From: Pictodentalium vernedei
Lineage: Eukaryota > Mollusca > Scaphopoda > Dentaliida > Dentaliidae
Direction of reading: 5' to 3'
DNA: 64,000 bases
NCBI GenBank assembly: GCA_031216915.1
Contig: CM062290.1
Span: forward strand, 166,737,453-166,801,452
Both the position numbers and the translations under genes were made by a program. Position 1 is the stretch's first letter. Every line of letters begins with the position of its first letter. Of this stretch, positions 43,913 through 55,689 are shown piece by piece. The notes under the pieces are model-generated. The model was not told the origin of the DNA. It did no database searches and saw only the letters and a list, made by a program, of their open reading frames with translations.

Positions 43913-44643
43913 TGAACCTGAGCATTATAACAGTACGTAGAGAGTGGATTGTAACTAAATCACCCGCGGGGTGGAGTTATCACCCAAAATATCACTTTCA
44001 AATTATGTACATATGGACAAAATACACAAGCAATGTTTCAGCCAATGGACCTCCGGGTTTAACCTGGAGGTCCATTGGCTGGAACTTTGCTTGCGGTGGT
44101 TATGCTTTGCGATAAATGTGCAATTATTGCTCGGGTGGAATCTCCACTCTGCGGGTGAGTTAATGATAATACACTCTCCATGTATTGTACTTTGTTGGTA
44201 CTTAGAAGTTGGTACTTAGAATAATTAGACTTCAGGCAGTAACATTAGCAGTGACACCACATCAGGCGGTTAATAAGTATTTGTACCGCATGTTAAAGGT
44301 ATTTTTAGGATTTTAGAGTGTTTTACAGTTCAGTTACTCGAGTTCGTTTCGATGAAAGGTCTTATGATTTGTTTTGCAGATGAAATATGGCCCTTGGATT
44401 GTCAGAAAAAAATACGAGCACATTGGTTTTGGCAATGTGGTCTCTTTCTCGATAAGATCGCAATCTAGTCGCGCCAGCAAGTTTCATGAATAAAAAATAC
44501 TGCAAATGCAAAATTGAGACCGAATAAAAAAAATAGCATCTGAAATTTAATGTTCTCACATTTATTTTTCGACAGGTGAAATTCTAGCATTGTGGATACA
44601 AGATCGGGTAGAAAAGACATTTTCTATCCGTTTTGGTAACCGC
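43912..44643. other. No gene; one hairpin
   Basis: Hairpin at 44039-44081 pairs CAGCCAATGGACCTCC with GGAGGTCCATTGGCTG (21-bp arms, one mismatch, one-base loop). The 82-codon frame 43971-44219 spans it and is probably chance. Confidence 0.6.
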
Positions 44644-44726
44644 GTACTGTACAGCACAATTTTGGTAATGTAAGTTGCTGATGTTTTGTCAGCAATTTGC
44701 ATTACCAAAACTGTGCTGTACAGTAC
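44644..44726. repeat. Hairpin, 27-bp arms
   Basis: GTACTGTACAGCACA.TTTTGGTAATG and CATTACCAAAA.TGTGCTGTACAGTAC, with an inner GTTGCTGA..TCAGCAAT stem. Confidence 0.92.
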
Positions 44727-45504
44727 CCTCACCTATATAAATTGAATTTTAAGAAAGAAGTATTTAGAAACACAATTAAAATACCCTAAATGTTCAGTGG
44801 CGGACACTTTGATTGTGTTGTTCAAAATAATTGATTTTATAGATTTATCGTTTTATCGGGTTCGGAGTTTGAGGCAGATAGGTTTTAACTCGACTGACTT
44901 TCAGAAAAAGTGATTAACTACAGTGATACCCAAGTGTCAGAAGAGAACCTAATTTCAAAGGACATCTTGTTTTTCAAAGTGGAACGCGTTCCCCGACTCC
45001 ATAACGACCCATTCCTGCATGGCGATGCCCAGACAAATCGCCATTGGAAAATGCCATTTGTTTTGACATCAACGTTCTAAAGGTAACTGTTTACTCTCAG
45101 TGAATCTCGCCTTGATATACAGTTTCATAATTTAAGAACCACTACCATTGATTCTCCAATGTCAGTAGTGCTTATAACATGACTGTTTACGAATAGGCCC
45201 GCAGTTACATGTGTGACACGTTTGATTGATGATACTCCATCATTGTCACTCTGGAAGCTGCCTGCTGAAAGCTTTGATAAGTAAAAGTCTTTGAATCATG
45301 ATGGATAGCCTTCAAGACAGGGATATAAATAAATTCCGAAGTCAATAACTGAAAATCCGACTTCACAGAAATTACTATAAACCGGGCTTACTTCCACGTA
45401 ACCCTGTCAATACCACCTGGTCACCAGATGCATGTTTGATAATGTTGACTTACAGATACCCAAGACTGATAACTTGAATCAAACATTTACATGGTTTTTA
45501 TTTA
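44727..45504. other. No gene recognised
   Basis: Nothing supported. Confidence 0.4.
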
Positions 45505-45725
45505 TCTATTTATTCTAACAGGTAGGGTCATATTACGTAGGACACGTTTGCGGGTGAAGGAAGACAAAAAAAACCCACCCAACAGCAGCGAGTAGCTGCC
45601 GGACCCTTCAACTTACAACACTCGCATAAACAGGGTTACACTAAGTTGAAGGCATGTGTGCCATCGATATTCAGTACGCCTTAGCATACTTCGCCTTCAG
45701 GCTCCCACTTGAGCAATCAGGTTTT
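45505..45725 (-). mobile_element. SINE family S1, decayed
   Basis: Reverse orientation: TTTATCTATTTATTCTAACA tail, ACACGTTTGCGGGTGAAGGA, GCGAGTAGCTGCC, ACTAAGTTGAAGGCATGTGT, CAGTACGCCTTAGCATAC are recognisable in S1 order. The tRNA head is lost. Confidence 0.65.
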
Positions 45726-46507
45726 TGCACAAAACCCATGATAATGGAGTAATGCAGCTGAAGACACGTGCATGGCAGATTTGTGTTTGACATGCTGTAA
45801 TGACAACATCGACTCGGGTTCGACACACCGTTCATTTTAAGCAACTGTAATTCTCCAACGGAAACTCTTAATGACTGTGGTTATTCAAAGTGCAACAATG
45901 CACTGTAATCACCAACTATCTTCAGATATTGGGGAAGTTTGGAGGGGGGGTGACTTTTATTTTGTTTCGACCACGACATGAATTTGCCTGAGTGTCCCAC
46001 CACATATACACACCTATTGCTTCTCGGTGAGCTATGCAGAGAAAGAGTCTTCGGTTAAAGATGTTACACACGACAATCAGCGATGTCTTTGTAAAAGCCA
46101 CGACATACAGCCATGACTTTACCACAGAGTTATAGATTGTCGTAGTTAATTTGTAGGCCTGGTTCGCGTCACATATCTCCAAACTGTGACAGTATTTTGC
46201 CTGCGTGGAGGTTTTCGAACGTGTCAACTAATAGGCAATAATAATCCGCCGACCTACTTCCCGACGAGACGCAAATTTTTTGGAGGGTTTACCCCAACCC
46301 TCACAATCTCCACAGAATTTGTATATGAGGGTTGATAGAAAGCCTGCCTCAGAACAAGCAGCAAACCTTTATTTAAAAAGTAACTTGTCCCCATTCTGTT
46401 GTGAGTTCTCAAACAGCAAGTTGTAGCATATATATTCCTTAATTATACAGAACATGAGATATTTAAAAATAGGATTTGGTGTGACTTTTCGTTCTCCAGT
46501 AAATATA
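45726..46507. other. No gene recognised
   Basis: A 101-codon minus frame (45922-46227) has no motif; nothing else. Confidence 0.4.
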
Positions 46508-46653
46508 GGTTATTAATCCCATCTGGGTTTCCGAGATGGTGTATTGAAGTCGAGACCTTGTCTCTGGGCCTATATCGACGAGTCCGTTAGGACGAGTCGA
46601 TATATGACTCAGAGGCGATGTCGAGAAACAGACTTGGTGGTTATAACCAATTT
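46508..46653. repeat. Long imperfect hairpin with GACGA-containing tip
   Basis: Outer arms GGTTATTAATCCCATCTGGG / CAGACTTGGTGGTTATAACC, inner arms CTCTGGGCCTATATCGAC / GTCGATATATGACTCAGAG, tip GAGTCCGTTAGGACGA. The left arm has about 20 extra bases. Confidence 0.82.
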
Positions 46654-46851
46654 ACCTTAAATATTACTCCCTTTCTTGACTTGTTCGCATATATTCTGAC
46701 AATCGTTCAGCGACTATGATTTGATTATGAATGAAAATCAGATGTCATGGCATTGCGTGTGTGTGGCGTAATACCCTTTCATATTTCTGCTTGTTATATA
46801 GCTGTTGAAGATTATAGCAAGGTTTCAGTCGTGTGTTTCTATTTTTCAGGC

Positions 46852-47092
46852 TTAACCCTTTACCCAACGCAGACGATATCAAAATTTATTATTTTAAATA
46901 TAATGTTTTTAAATTTTTCAAAAAATTTCAACAAAACCATATCATGTGACCTCTCGTTGGAACGAGCTCGTTCCAACGAGGGGTCACATGATATGGTTTT
47001 GTTGAAAGTTTGTGAAAAATAATATTCTTTTCAACTGCAGAATTTGCATATTACGCGGGCGGATGCGGCCGATTCGTTGGGTAAAGGGTTAA
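46852..47092 (+). mobile_element. Palindromic MITE, family B
   Basis: TTAACCCTTTACCCAACGCA to CGTTGGGTAAAGGGTTAA, 241 bp with TTAA at both ends; centre CTCTCGTTGGAACGAGCTCG and inverse. Good reference copy for family B. Confidence 0.94.
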
Positions 47093-47754
47093 CGCGTGGT
47101 AGGTCTATATAAAAATATCATCATGGCAAAAAATGATCTTGACTAATTTATTTCGTTGAGTTGGTGATTTACTTAACATTAATTACTTTTATCAAAATGG
47201 TGAGCTCGACATTTGTAATCAGTTGTCGACAATTGCAGGTAAAAAACGTTCTCTTTCTGAATCAAATGATCGCACGTGCGGTTGTTACCCTCACTATAGA
47301 TTTGTATTTTGTGTAGACGTTTTCACTTGTATTAAGGGAAATGCGTTCTTGTAAAATAAAACAAAAGCACGCAGATCTGTGCAAGCTCAAAACACAAACA
47401 GGATCAGCTTTCGTGCAAAATATATTTCCAAAGCGTCTCAGTGTGCCGTTAGTTGCAAGCGGTGATGCACTGCATTACCAATTTGTTAATAGCATTTTAC
47501 GGTATTGATCCATCTCACCACCCTCCCCAGAGTCCCTCAACTCATATGAAAAATATGTTTACAGCCTCTTGAGCTGAATTTTGGAAAAAATAGATATCTG
47601 ACAAGCGTTGTCACCATAAAAAGTATAGGGAGATGCAAATCTAACATCGAATCAAGCACAGTATTTCGATTCGAAATATCCACTCAAGGGTTGTATTCAA
47701 CGGCGATTCGCCGGCTCGGGCAAGACAATCAAACAGAAACGGAATGCAAGTATT
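47093..47754. other. No gene recognised
   Basis: Nothing supported. Confidence 0.4.
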
Positions 47755-47805
47755 TTAATGTCACATATTTTTGCACAATGGCTGAGCATGACCACGGCAT
47801 GAGTA
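47755..47805 (-). mobile_element. SINE family S1, 3'-end fragment
   Basis: TGTCACATATTTTTGCACAATGGCT matches the 3' part of S1 copies at 21870 and 63380 in reverse orientation. Too short to define its limits. Confidence 0.45.
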
Positions 47806-48775
47806 TCAACTCAAGACCAGGGGTGAGCGTTAATAAGCCATGTTGCCCATTTTTGAGAGTGTTTGCACCTCCCAAGCATTGGTGACTGGGTCCTATTTTA
47901 CCACCAAAACAGAGCTTGTTTACCGCAGTGAACAGGCACTGCTTCACTTCCCGGGGTTCCCGCGGGGATCGTATTCCACCATCGGGTCTCCTGTATACAG
48001 GGGACCCGATACAAAAAGATATAAGATTTAAGAGGAGACATTTGGTAAGATTTTGAAATTATCTCGATACTTAGAAAATTTCCCAGTCAGCCCGTCTTCA
48101 ATCGAATTCAATCTTCGGGATGATTTTGAATCCATTCGAATTTCTAAGCTTCTCTGTGCTGTAATGCCAAATGCATTTGTATAATAGTAATATTTCCGAC
48201 GCCAAGAAATTGGCTTATAACGAAAATTACAAACTGTAGCAATCGTATTTCCATTCCCTATATGAGTTACTGTCAACAAAATCGTGCATGTCGTGTGGTC
48301 TTCTTTTAATAAAAATGTCGTAGAAGTTCTGCTCTATTCTTCGCAATAATCAGAACATTGTGTGTTAAACCCTTGAGTAAAAGGAAATTCGTCTTGATCC
48401 AATGTGTCGATAAAATGTCTCAGAAATGTCATGTTAATAAAACGAGATAACTTTCTTTGCTTCATAGTGGACGTGTTGATCCATTCAGTCAATAAAGCTT
48501 TTATTGAACGTTCCGGATAGCCATTTATTATCATGTTGTGAGGTTCTTGTGTCAAATATGTTCTTCCTTAATTGCAGGTTGGTAACTTAATGTCATTGTG
48601 TTGTCTTGATATGGAGCATTAGGGAATCGCTATGTCCTATGAAAGGGCAAAAGAAAGGAGCGAGATTTCAAAAAGGCAGTTACTGGTTGCAGAAACATTT
48701 GTTTGTTAGCTTAAAGGTTAGTGAAAGTGACAAAGATTTTTTGATTTTTGATTTTACCAAAAAATATTTTTTTAG
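47806..48775. other. No confident gene; small hairpin at 47981-48010
   Basis: Hairpin ATCGGGTCTCCTGTA / TACAGGGGACCCGAT (15-bp arms, one mismatch). Minus frames at 48028-48279 and 48334-48555 and a short plus frame from 48631 look moderately protein-like but show no domain. Confidence 0.4.
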
Positions 48776-48933
48776 GATCTCGTTCTTTAATAAGCTTGTC
48801 AAGCTCGGTTTGGGGTTATATGTTTCCCTCTGGTCCAAAAGCAACCACAAAGACTGAAGTAAAAATGCTGCGTAAAACTTTCGTAGAATTTTATACCCAG
48901 TTAGAGAGCTTTCGTTCGGAAGCTACTTCTTAG
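48776..48933 (+). CDS. Possible terminal exon of an unidentified gene
   Basis: Preceded by a T-rich tract ending ATTTTTTTAG at 48775, a plausible splice acceptor. The frame then reads SRSLISLSSS, GPKATTKTEVKMLRK, FVEFYTQLESFRSEATS and stops at TAG 48931-48933. The amphipathic, charged composition resembles real protein more than most short frames here. No domain recognised and no upstream exon established; it could be chance. Confidence 0.22.
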
Positions 48934-49042
48934 GAATATTTATTTATTTATTTATTTATTTAAAACTCTCCTCTCTAAAACTTTGTATTTGTTTACGTTC
49001 AAGTGAAAAAACACTCAACATCAATTCCACATTTGAAGTAGC
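48934..49042. repeat. (TATT)n run and spacer
   Basis: TATTTATTTATTTATTTATT at about 48939-48962, then spacer to the Tc1 element. Confidence 0.7.
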
Positions 49043-50625
49043 TATATACTACTCAAAGTTTTCTAAGCACCACATATTTGACACATCATTGTGGAATTTT
49101 CTTGTGTCATATTTGCGATATATTTGGTGGATATGATTGCGGAATGTATTGAGATGGTCCCCCAGTGTTTACATTAGCTCTCTTGCCAGGCAGACGTTTC
49201 GTGACAGCCATGGAAAGCATGTACCCCTTGATTTTCATGATGTTTTCGTGTACTGTCTACATGTACATGGCATGTGTAGGGTATTCAATCTTCATTTTAA
49301 CACAAACCTTTGTGATTTAATGATTGAATATGGCGAATGCAAATGTAAGAAGACATTTGTCTGAAGCAGAAATGTGGCTGGCTATTGGGATGGTGGAGCA
49401 AGGGGCTACGCATCGTCAGGTTGGTGAAGCCCTTGGTGTGCACTATACGGTGATCACTAGATCCTGAGCAAGATTTCAGTAGTATAGCACACCAGTAAGA
49501 CGACATGGTGGTGGCAAAGACAGGACAACATCTGCAGCTGAAGACCGATTTTTGATCATTCAGGCCCGTAGGAACCGCTCTGCAACAGCAACCCAGCTTC
49601 GCAGTGACCTTCAGAATGCATCCGGAGTAAATGTTTCGACGCAGACTATCCGGGCAAGGTTACACGAAGCTGGTCTCCGATCGAGAAGACCATGTATTCG
49701 CATTCCGCTGTCCCAGAAACACCGCCAGACACGATATGAATGGGCCATGGACCATGTTGGATGTACCAGAGAAGATTGGCGACCTGTTCTTTTTACAGAA
49801 GAGTCAAGGTACTGCCTATACTACACAGATAGGAGTTTTAGGGTATGGAAAAGTCCAGGAGAGTGATTCCATGAAGCCAACATTGCTGAGCATGACCGCT
49901 ATGGTGGAGGGGCAATCATGGTCTGGGGCGGCATCAACAGGGATAGACGTACAGAGCTCTGTGTCCTTGAACGTGGTACATTGACTGCACAGCGATATAT
50001 TGATGAGATCCTGGATGTACACGTCAAATTGTATGCAGGTGCAGTGGGTGATAGTTTCATTCTGATGGACGATAATGCCCGTCCTCATGTTGCCCATGCC
50101 CATTCGGGAAGTGCCGACAGAGGGAGGGGATTGAGCGTATGGACTGGCCAGCAAGATCCCCTGACCTCAATCCAATCGAACATGTCTGGAATGAGTTGCA
50201 GCTTGCAATTTCAGCCCGTCCAGTCCAGCCAAGAAGTGTCCAGGAACTTTGTGCCATGATGGTCCAAAAATGGAACAGCATCCCACAAATGACCACTAGG
50301 AACCTGATTGGGAGCACGAGAAGGCGTTGTTAAGCTGTAATTAACACTATTGGGTCTCATATTCGATAGTGAATCCATACCAGTTCGCTCCGTCAACTTT
50401 TTGGCAAACTGAAAAATTTCCTCTGTTACCAATAATATCCATTTTCCATGGTTATCGTATTCAAAAGCTAAAAAATAATGTCAAACACAAATAAAATCTG
50501 TACTTAAACCATTAAAGATATAATTAAATAAAAGATATATACACTTTTCATTACAATATTTTAACTAAAACGTAAAACAGGTAGTTGAATATACTTGGTG
50601 CTTAGCAAACTTTGAGTAGTATATA
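49043..50625 (+). mobile_element. Tc1-type DNA transposon, inactive
   Basis: Terminal inverted repeats of about 30 bp: TATATACTACTCAAAGTTTT at the left and its inverse (..AACTTTGAGTAGTATATA) at the right, followed inward by CTAAGCACCA / TGGTGCTTAG. TA at each end is the expected target duplication. About 1.58 kb, the usual size for Tc1 elements. Confidence 0.9.
49330..50333 (+). pseudogene. Tc1-like transposase, broken
   Basis: Starts MANANVRRHLSEAEMWLAIG with a helix-turn-helix (VEQGATHRQVGEALGVH). In-frame TGA and TAG follow near 49465-49490. The catalytic region has RPVLFTEESRYCLYYTD (about 49785-49835), where family members have Asp in FTDES: the first catalytic Asp is Glu here. VWGGI, FILMDDNARPHVAHA (second catalytic Asp, about 50058-50100) and MDWPARSPDLNPIEHVWNEL (catalytic Glu, about 50138-50196) follow, the last after frameshifts near 50110 and 50130. 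A further stop precedes FHEANIAEHD (about 49863). Inactive. Confidence 0.9.
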
Positions 50626-50883
50626 TCAACCAAGATGAATATTTTTCCCTAGCTCTTTTGCGTGCTTGAGTTGAGCAGCATTATAACAATCCCAATAATG
50701 AACCTCCAGGTTCAACCCAGTGATCAACGAGATGTACGAGTTCTAGTGCGTATTATGTTTTTTTTTAAAAATCCTCTCACGAGGGTGTTTTAGTTGTTAT
50801 CCGCTATGCATACAATGTCCTTTCTCGAAATACTTCTTTCTTACCAAATAAATTTGAAAAGGCAAATAAAATTCTTATGTAAG
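50626..50883. other. No gene recognised
   Basis: Short flank of the transposon. Confidence 0.4.

Positions 50884-50917
<34 letters not shown>
50884..50917. repeat. Poly-C tract, 34 bases
   Basis: Longest homopolymer in the window; followed by a poly-A run (50921-50937). Confidence 0.95.
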
Positions 50918-50919
<2 letters not shown>

Positions 50920-50937
50920 CAAAAAAAAAAAAAAAAA

Positions 50938-53298
50938 TATATAGTTTTGATTCCCAAAGATTTTTTTTTTTCAAATCAATGAAAGGTGGGGTGGGAGGAT
51001 TTTTATTTTCATTTTTATTTTTTATTACTCTCTGGACACTATGAATTTTATAAGGAACATAGCCATGTTGTTCCAGCCCCTATCGTCATATGTTATATAT
51101 AATTCAGCGACTTGAACGTATAGCCGCTACCCAACTACGTAGTGGAGTAGCGGCTACGTTCAGACCGCTTAACTAATGCTATATAGAAATCCATTTTTTA
51201 TTTTTTTTCGATATTAAAATGCGAAGCAGGAGACATATAATACCGTACAAACGTTGAACAAACGGACAAGATCAATTGAGTGAAGGGGTCATTCAATGCA
51301 TGTATACTCACAGTTAGATATATATCTCAAATAGCGACATTTTCACTCGGAAGCTTGATACACAATGCACCTGTTCGTTTCGTTCAATTTTCAGAAACAA
51401 TGGAATTTTTTACTCAAACGCTCCAACAAAGGTCAATTCCACTGTATGTGCTGTTTGTTTGTGGTTATTTTACAAGATAAACCATTATTGGAACCGGCTC
51501 CCTAGTATATAGATTCACGCTTTTTAGCTCTAGATCCCGTTGAAATATGTCCAGGAATTTGCAACTTTACTCATGTATGTTTCCTATCTTCGTGGCAAAC
51601 CAATGGTGATATTTGAAAAATGCCAACAAAATGTACCAACGCGCACGAGAAAAACCCTCTCTGAGAATCAAACCGGTCTCTGAGAATCAAAAGAAATTTT
51701 GGGGCCAAAATATATAATATTTTTCTCAGTTTTTTTTCCAAGCTTGACACAAACCAATATGTATAATAGTAGGGCCATACCCGCTAGGGGGTTTACTGGA
51801 GATGACAGAAGTTGAAAAGGGGATTTTCGCCTTTCGATACTTATTGTCGTATGGCCCACTCAACAATTTTTTGGAGCTTGTCAACTCACTGCGTTATTTC
51901 GGTGGTATCTCAAAGGAGTTACTTTCAGTCACTTTCTTAAACATCAACAATTATCAAGATTTGCGGCCGTATAGTTAAAAAACTATTTCTCGTCAAGTGT
52001 CATCTGTCTGCCTAGACTGCAGGAGGCCAGGGATTCTCTCTTCCTTCTCTCTTTATTTACCGAAATCTTCAAAAGCTGGAAGTTTGTCGGCGACAGTTGA
52101 AAGAGATTTGCAAATTCGAGATTCCAAATCCTTAAACAATGAAAGAACGCTACCTCACTTTTTCCAAACTTTAGCTGTATTTTGTTATTCTCAGATCAAA
52201 AATCAGAACATGTTCCGACTCTGGGCGGAATTTGATTTCTTTGTAATTGTAATTTCTGAAGGAACCATTCGTAAAATCTAAAACTGATAGGGTGGCTGCA
52301 AGTAGAATTTTTCAAGTGGATACCCCACCCCCCATTCAATGGAGCTAAACCCCATTCTTACAGACGGAATTACAAAATCTAGATTCAAACGGCTGGAGAA
52401 AGAAACTGTTTGTAGGACGACATACTGTGTTTCCATCCTATTTAACCATAAAGCCGATGATAGTAGCTGTACCAATCATTCTTGAAAAGCTGTTTGTATC
52501 TTCCCAAAAATCAATAAGCAAGATGATAAACTCAGTCACTGAAATTTCCTTCCGAACAATATGACGGGTAGTATAAGCGCTGACCTTTATTGGCTGTATT
52601 CATGTTTCTCGATATTATTTTAGTCATTCTGGATTGATTAACAATACAACGCCTTGAAACGAGGATATATCACAAGTGGTTGGTTGGGCAGCCGAAGTAT
52701 ATAAAACACGGAAACGTACTATAATTTTATGACGAACAAATATGGAATTCAGCAGCGATCGATTTTTTTTTAGGTGGACGGACATACTAAACAAAACGTC
52801 GTATATATTATTCAAAGGGATTTCCTTTTATCAAAATGTGTGGCATAATGCATTAAATACAAAACTGTATACAACACACAAGTAGAGGTATCCAGACCAA
52901 GATAATGACATTTGGCTTGTGTCCCGAAGCAATATATTTTACCCAATTTTTAATTTGGGCATACTCTCTGTTTGGGAGATAATTCAAACCCACCCTACGT
53001 TAGGTAGCCGCACTTCAGGTGCGCCGACCAGGTACCGGAACATCCAATAAGACTTCCTGAATAACGGTCAGCAAATCAGAACGGAAATCTTCGGCCACTA
53101 ATATAATCAATAGTACTGTTAAGAATACAAGGCCCATTCCAGGTTTTAATAAGAGCTGATGAAAAGCAAGCTCTGAATTAACCAAAGACTAGTGATGCTG
53201 TGCGTTCTTTTAAAACGAAAAATGAATCTTCGTCTTAAAGTCGGAACACAGTCAGCCACAAACATATTCAGGGGCGCAAATTCTAGGTGTGTGGGAAA
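50938..53298. other. No gene; one hairpin
   Basis: Hairpin at 51113-51162 pairs TGAACGTA.AGCCGCTAC with GTAGCGGCTACGTTCA around ACGTAGT. Remaining 2.3 kb shows only short frames (such as the 94-codon 51997-52281) without motifs. Confidence 0.45.
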
Positions 53299-53316
53299 GG
53301 GGGGGGGGGGGGGGGG
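53299..53316. repeat. Poly-G tract, 18 bases
   Basis: Uninterrupted G run. Confidence 0.9.
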
Positions 53317-53427
53317 TAAATAAACATGACAGACTCCTAAATTGCAGTTGTTATTTTAAAGTTTCGGTAGAAATCCTATCTCCAAACACATATGCCATAT
53401 ATTTTGAAAAAACTGAATGATTAAGTA

Positions 53428-53557
53428 CAATCTAAAATTAGTTGGGTTAATAATTAACCTAAATCATCTGGGTTGAGTGAATATGGACCCATTTGGGTCC
53501 ATATTCACTCAACCCAGTTGATGTGGGCTGATTTTAGCCCAACTCATTTTAGAGTGC
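53428..53557. mobile_element. Small TA-flanked MITE with internal perfect palindrome
   Basis: TIRs CAATCTAAAATTAGTTGGG and (reverse complement) CACTCTAAAATGAGTTGGG; TA precedes the left end, and TG (decayed TA) follows the right end. The middle, 53468-53517, is a perfect palindrome with 24-bp arms (CTGGGTTGAGTGAATATGG...) and a TT spacer. Tc1/mariner-type by its ends; no coding sequence. Confidence 0.75.
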
Positions 53558-54772
53558 TGGAGGGTACGGTACTTTACACATTATTTCACCTGTTGTATAT
53601 TTAAAGTACAGTATTTTATCAATGGAAAGTATATTTGTAGCGTTAAAGTCTTTGATAAAAGCAATAAGGCATGTTTCAAATAGTTGGGCGATATGACTGA
53701 TCCGTCGGGCACCGACGTTCCCCCTCCCACTAACACACACACACACACAAAAATGTAAATTACGGCTCTGAACATATTACTGGCACTACAGAATTTATCA
53801 TACTCGATAAGAAGCCTTTAACAAACAGGCAGACGACGCATCGGTTCAGACTGAATTGGGTCCACAAAATGGCAACAATACAAGAGGAATATATATTATG
53901 CAAACAAAAATATTTTATCTTCAGGAATGCAGTGCTTTGACACATTATTCTCGACAAATATTTCCAATTGTTACTCCGCGAGTTTGCCCGGTATTCCAAC
54001 ATTCTCATCTATAAAACTGTCTGACACAACAATGTGAGCCAAGGCTCCTTCAACAAAACGAAAGTCCGTACAGACTGACCGCCTGTGCTAAACACCCCCT
54101 CATTAAGTGGATGATTTCTATCATATAAATATATCTGTTTTATAAAAGTTTATGTTGCCTGACTGAAGCCATTCAACGGTAAGCTATGTTTTCTTGAATG
54201 GCTGATGATTTTTATGAATATAATTTATGTTGAAAATTTTGAACAACAATTCAGCTACCGAAGATCGGAAAACGTAAGAAGTTCTAACGGTACAGAAACG
54301 ACTAAAAGGAAATGGCTGCATATGAGGGTAGCATACACATCACCTATTGTTTCAATAAGACTAAAATCCTCGTCCTCTGATTGGACGAAAGCTCGCTTAG
54401 TTTTATCTATGTTTACGGCTCAAGTGGCATATGTTACCGTTCGGCGTCACACGCGAAATATTTGAAAATAGGACAACAATAGTAGGAGACTCAAAGTGCA
54501 TACTGCCTACAAAATCGTATTTTTCGAGGCCAGTGTTCATTCTGTGACAGTATACTGACAACCCACATGTAAGTTCATGATTTGAACTGAGATGGGGTAA
54601 CCTCGACCTTTATCTAAGTTATTTTGTGTTGTGCAGTGATGTTGTGGGGTAAACGCGAGGTTTATTTACTAAATTTGTTAAAGTTGCCTTGTTCATTCAA
54701 GTTGCTTTGTTTATTTCACGATGTGAGTCTTGGGCTATAGGTGAGGTCGTATTGGAACAAAAGCATTATTGC
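53558..54772. other. No gene; SINE scrap and (AC)n
   Basis: A short (AC)n at 53734-53750. A fragment at about 53965-54040 (TTACTCCG, AAAACTGTCTGACAC) resembles part of SINE S1, plus strand. Otherwise nothing; the 86-codon frame 54205-54465 has no motif. Confidence 0.45.
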
Positions 54773-54899
54773 GATGAATTGACGGCAACGGGGTCTGAGG
54801 TTTGCGGCTCGGAGCGTATGTTCAACCGCGACGCTTCGCGTCTTTGTTGAACATAAGCTCCGAACCGCAAACCTCAGACCCTGTTACCATCAATTCATC
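54773..54899. repeat. Long hairpin (about 54-bp arms)
   Basis: GATGAATTGA..GGGTCTGAGGTTTGCGG..GAGC.TATGTTCAAC and its near-perfect inverse around a CGACGCTTCGCGTC tip. The flanks (GCATTATT / ATAATGC) extend the symmetry imperfectly. Confidence 0.93.
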
Positions 54900-55378
54900 A
54901 GAGTGACTTATAATGCCGATTAGCGTCGTACTCAATGAGCGATTTATGAGGTTGGACACTGTTAACCTTTTGAATACTGAGTTTCTGAATTATATTGCCA
55001 AATGCAATACTATATATGGCGATCGAGCGAATCCATTTCGTATTTGTAAGGATATTCAGTAATACATTTGATCATATGACTCGTCCGTTTTGTTCACTTT
55101 AAAATATTTGATATTTTGTTTTCATATTAATCAGTGATAAATAAAGCCTTCCGTCAATTTCATTGGTCATTTTCAAAACTAGACAATTTGATTGGCTGAA
55201 CAAAATACAACTGGGCCACATTTTCATAACTTGCATAATTAGAATTGGGAGCTTTCATTGGTCAATTTCAAAACTGGACAATTTGATTGGCTAAACAAAA
55301 TACAACTGGGTCACATTTGCATAATATCAGTAGGGAGAATTTACGTTATCTGTCCTATTTAGGGTGGGTTATATTGTA
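54900..55378. repeat. Two 95-bp tandem repeats with ATTGG boxes, in otherwise empty sequence
   Basis: Units at 55158-55252 and 55253-55347 (second shorter) share TTTCATTGGTCA, TTTCAAAACT, GACAATTTGATTGGCT, AACAAAATACAACTGGG and CCACATTT / TCACATTT. Each unit has two inverted CCAAT boxes. The rest of the interval shows nothing. Confidence 0.75.
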
Positions 55379-55634
55379 TTAATTTTTTACCTAACGTAAC
55401 GGCAAAAACCGTCTCGCGCAATACAAGAAACAGGCCATTCATTTTTTTTTATATTTTCACTTACTGCTTCCAAAACATAGGTTATGACCCCTCATTGGAA
55501 CTAGCGTGTCGCGCTCGTTCCAATGAGGGGTCATAACCTATTTTTTTTAAGCCAAAAATGAAAATTTTTAGTTATACGAGTATATTTTTTCCATCCAAGT
55601 GCCCATAAGCAACTTAAGTTAGGTGATGGGTTAA
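55379..55634 (-). mobile_element. Palindromic MITE, family A
   Basis: TTAATTTTTTACCTAACGTA to AGTTAGGTGATGGGTTAA; TTAA at both ends; centre CCCCTCATTGGAACTAGCG, then TGTCGCGCTCGTTCCAATGA, flanked by ATAGGTTATGA and TCATAACCTA. 256 bp, somewhat diverged outside the centre. Confidence 0.88.
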
Positions 55635-55689
55635 AAAGTCATACAAAGTGGCTAATTTGTGCGTGTGTGTGCCATATGATAAATAGAAT

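Noticed and set aside
43650-43925. Minus ORF with a poly-Tyr stretch
   Set aside because: Translation of the (TAA)n tail of a SINE.
45922-46227. 101-codon minus ORF as a gene
   Set aside because: No motif, start context or splice signals.
46575-46610. Possible hammerhead ribozyme (GACGAGTCCGTTAGGACGA resembles stem II and its neighbours)
   Set aside because: The required CUGAUGA and GAAA core residues are altered (CGACGA, GAGTC), and stems I and III with a cleavage site cannot be drawn.
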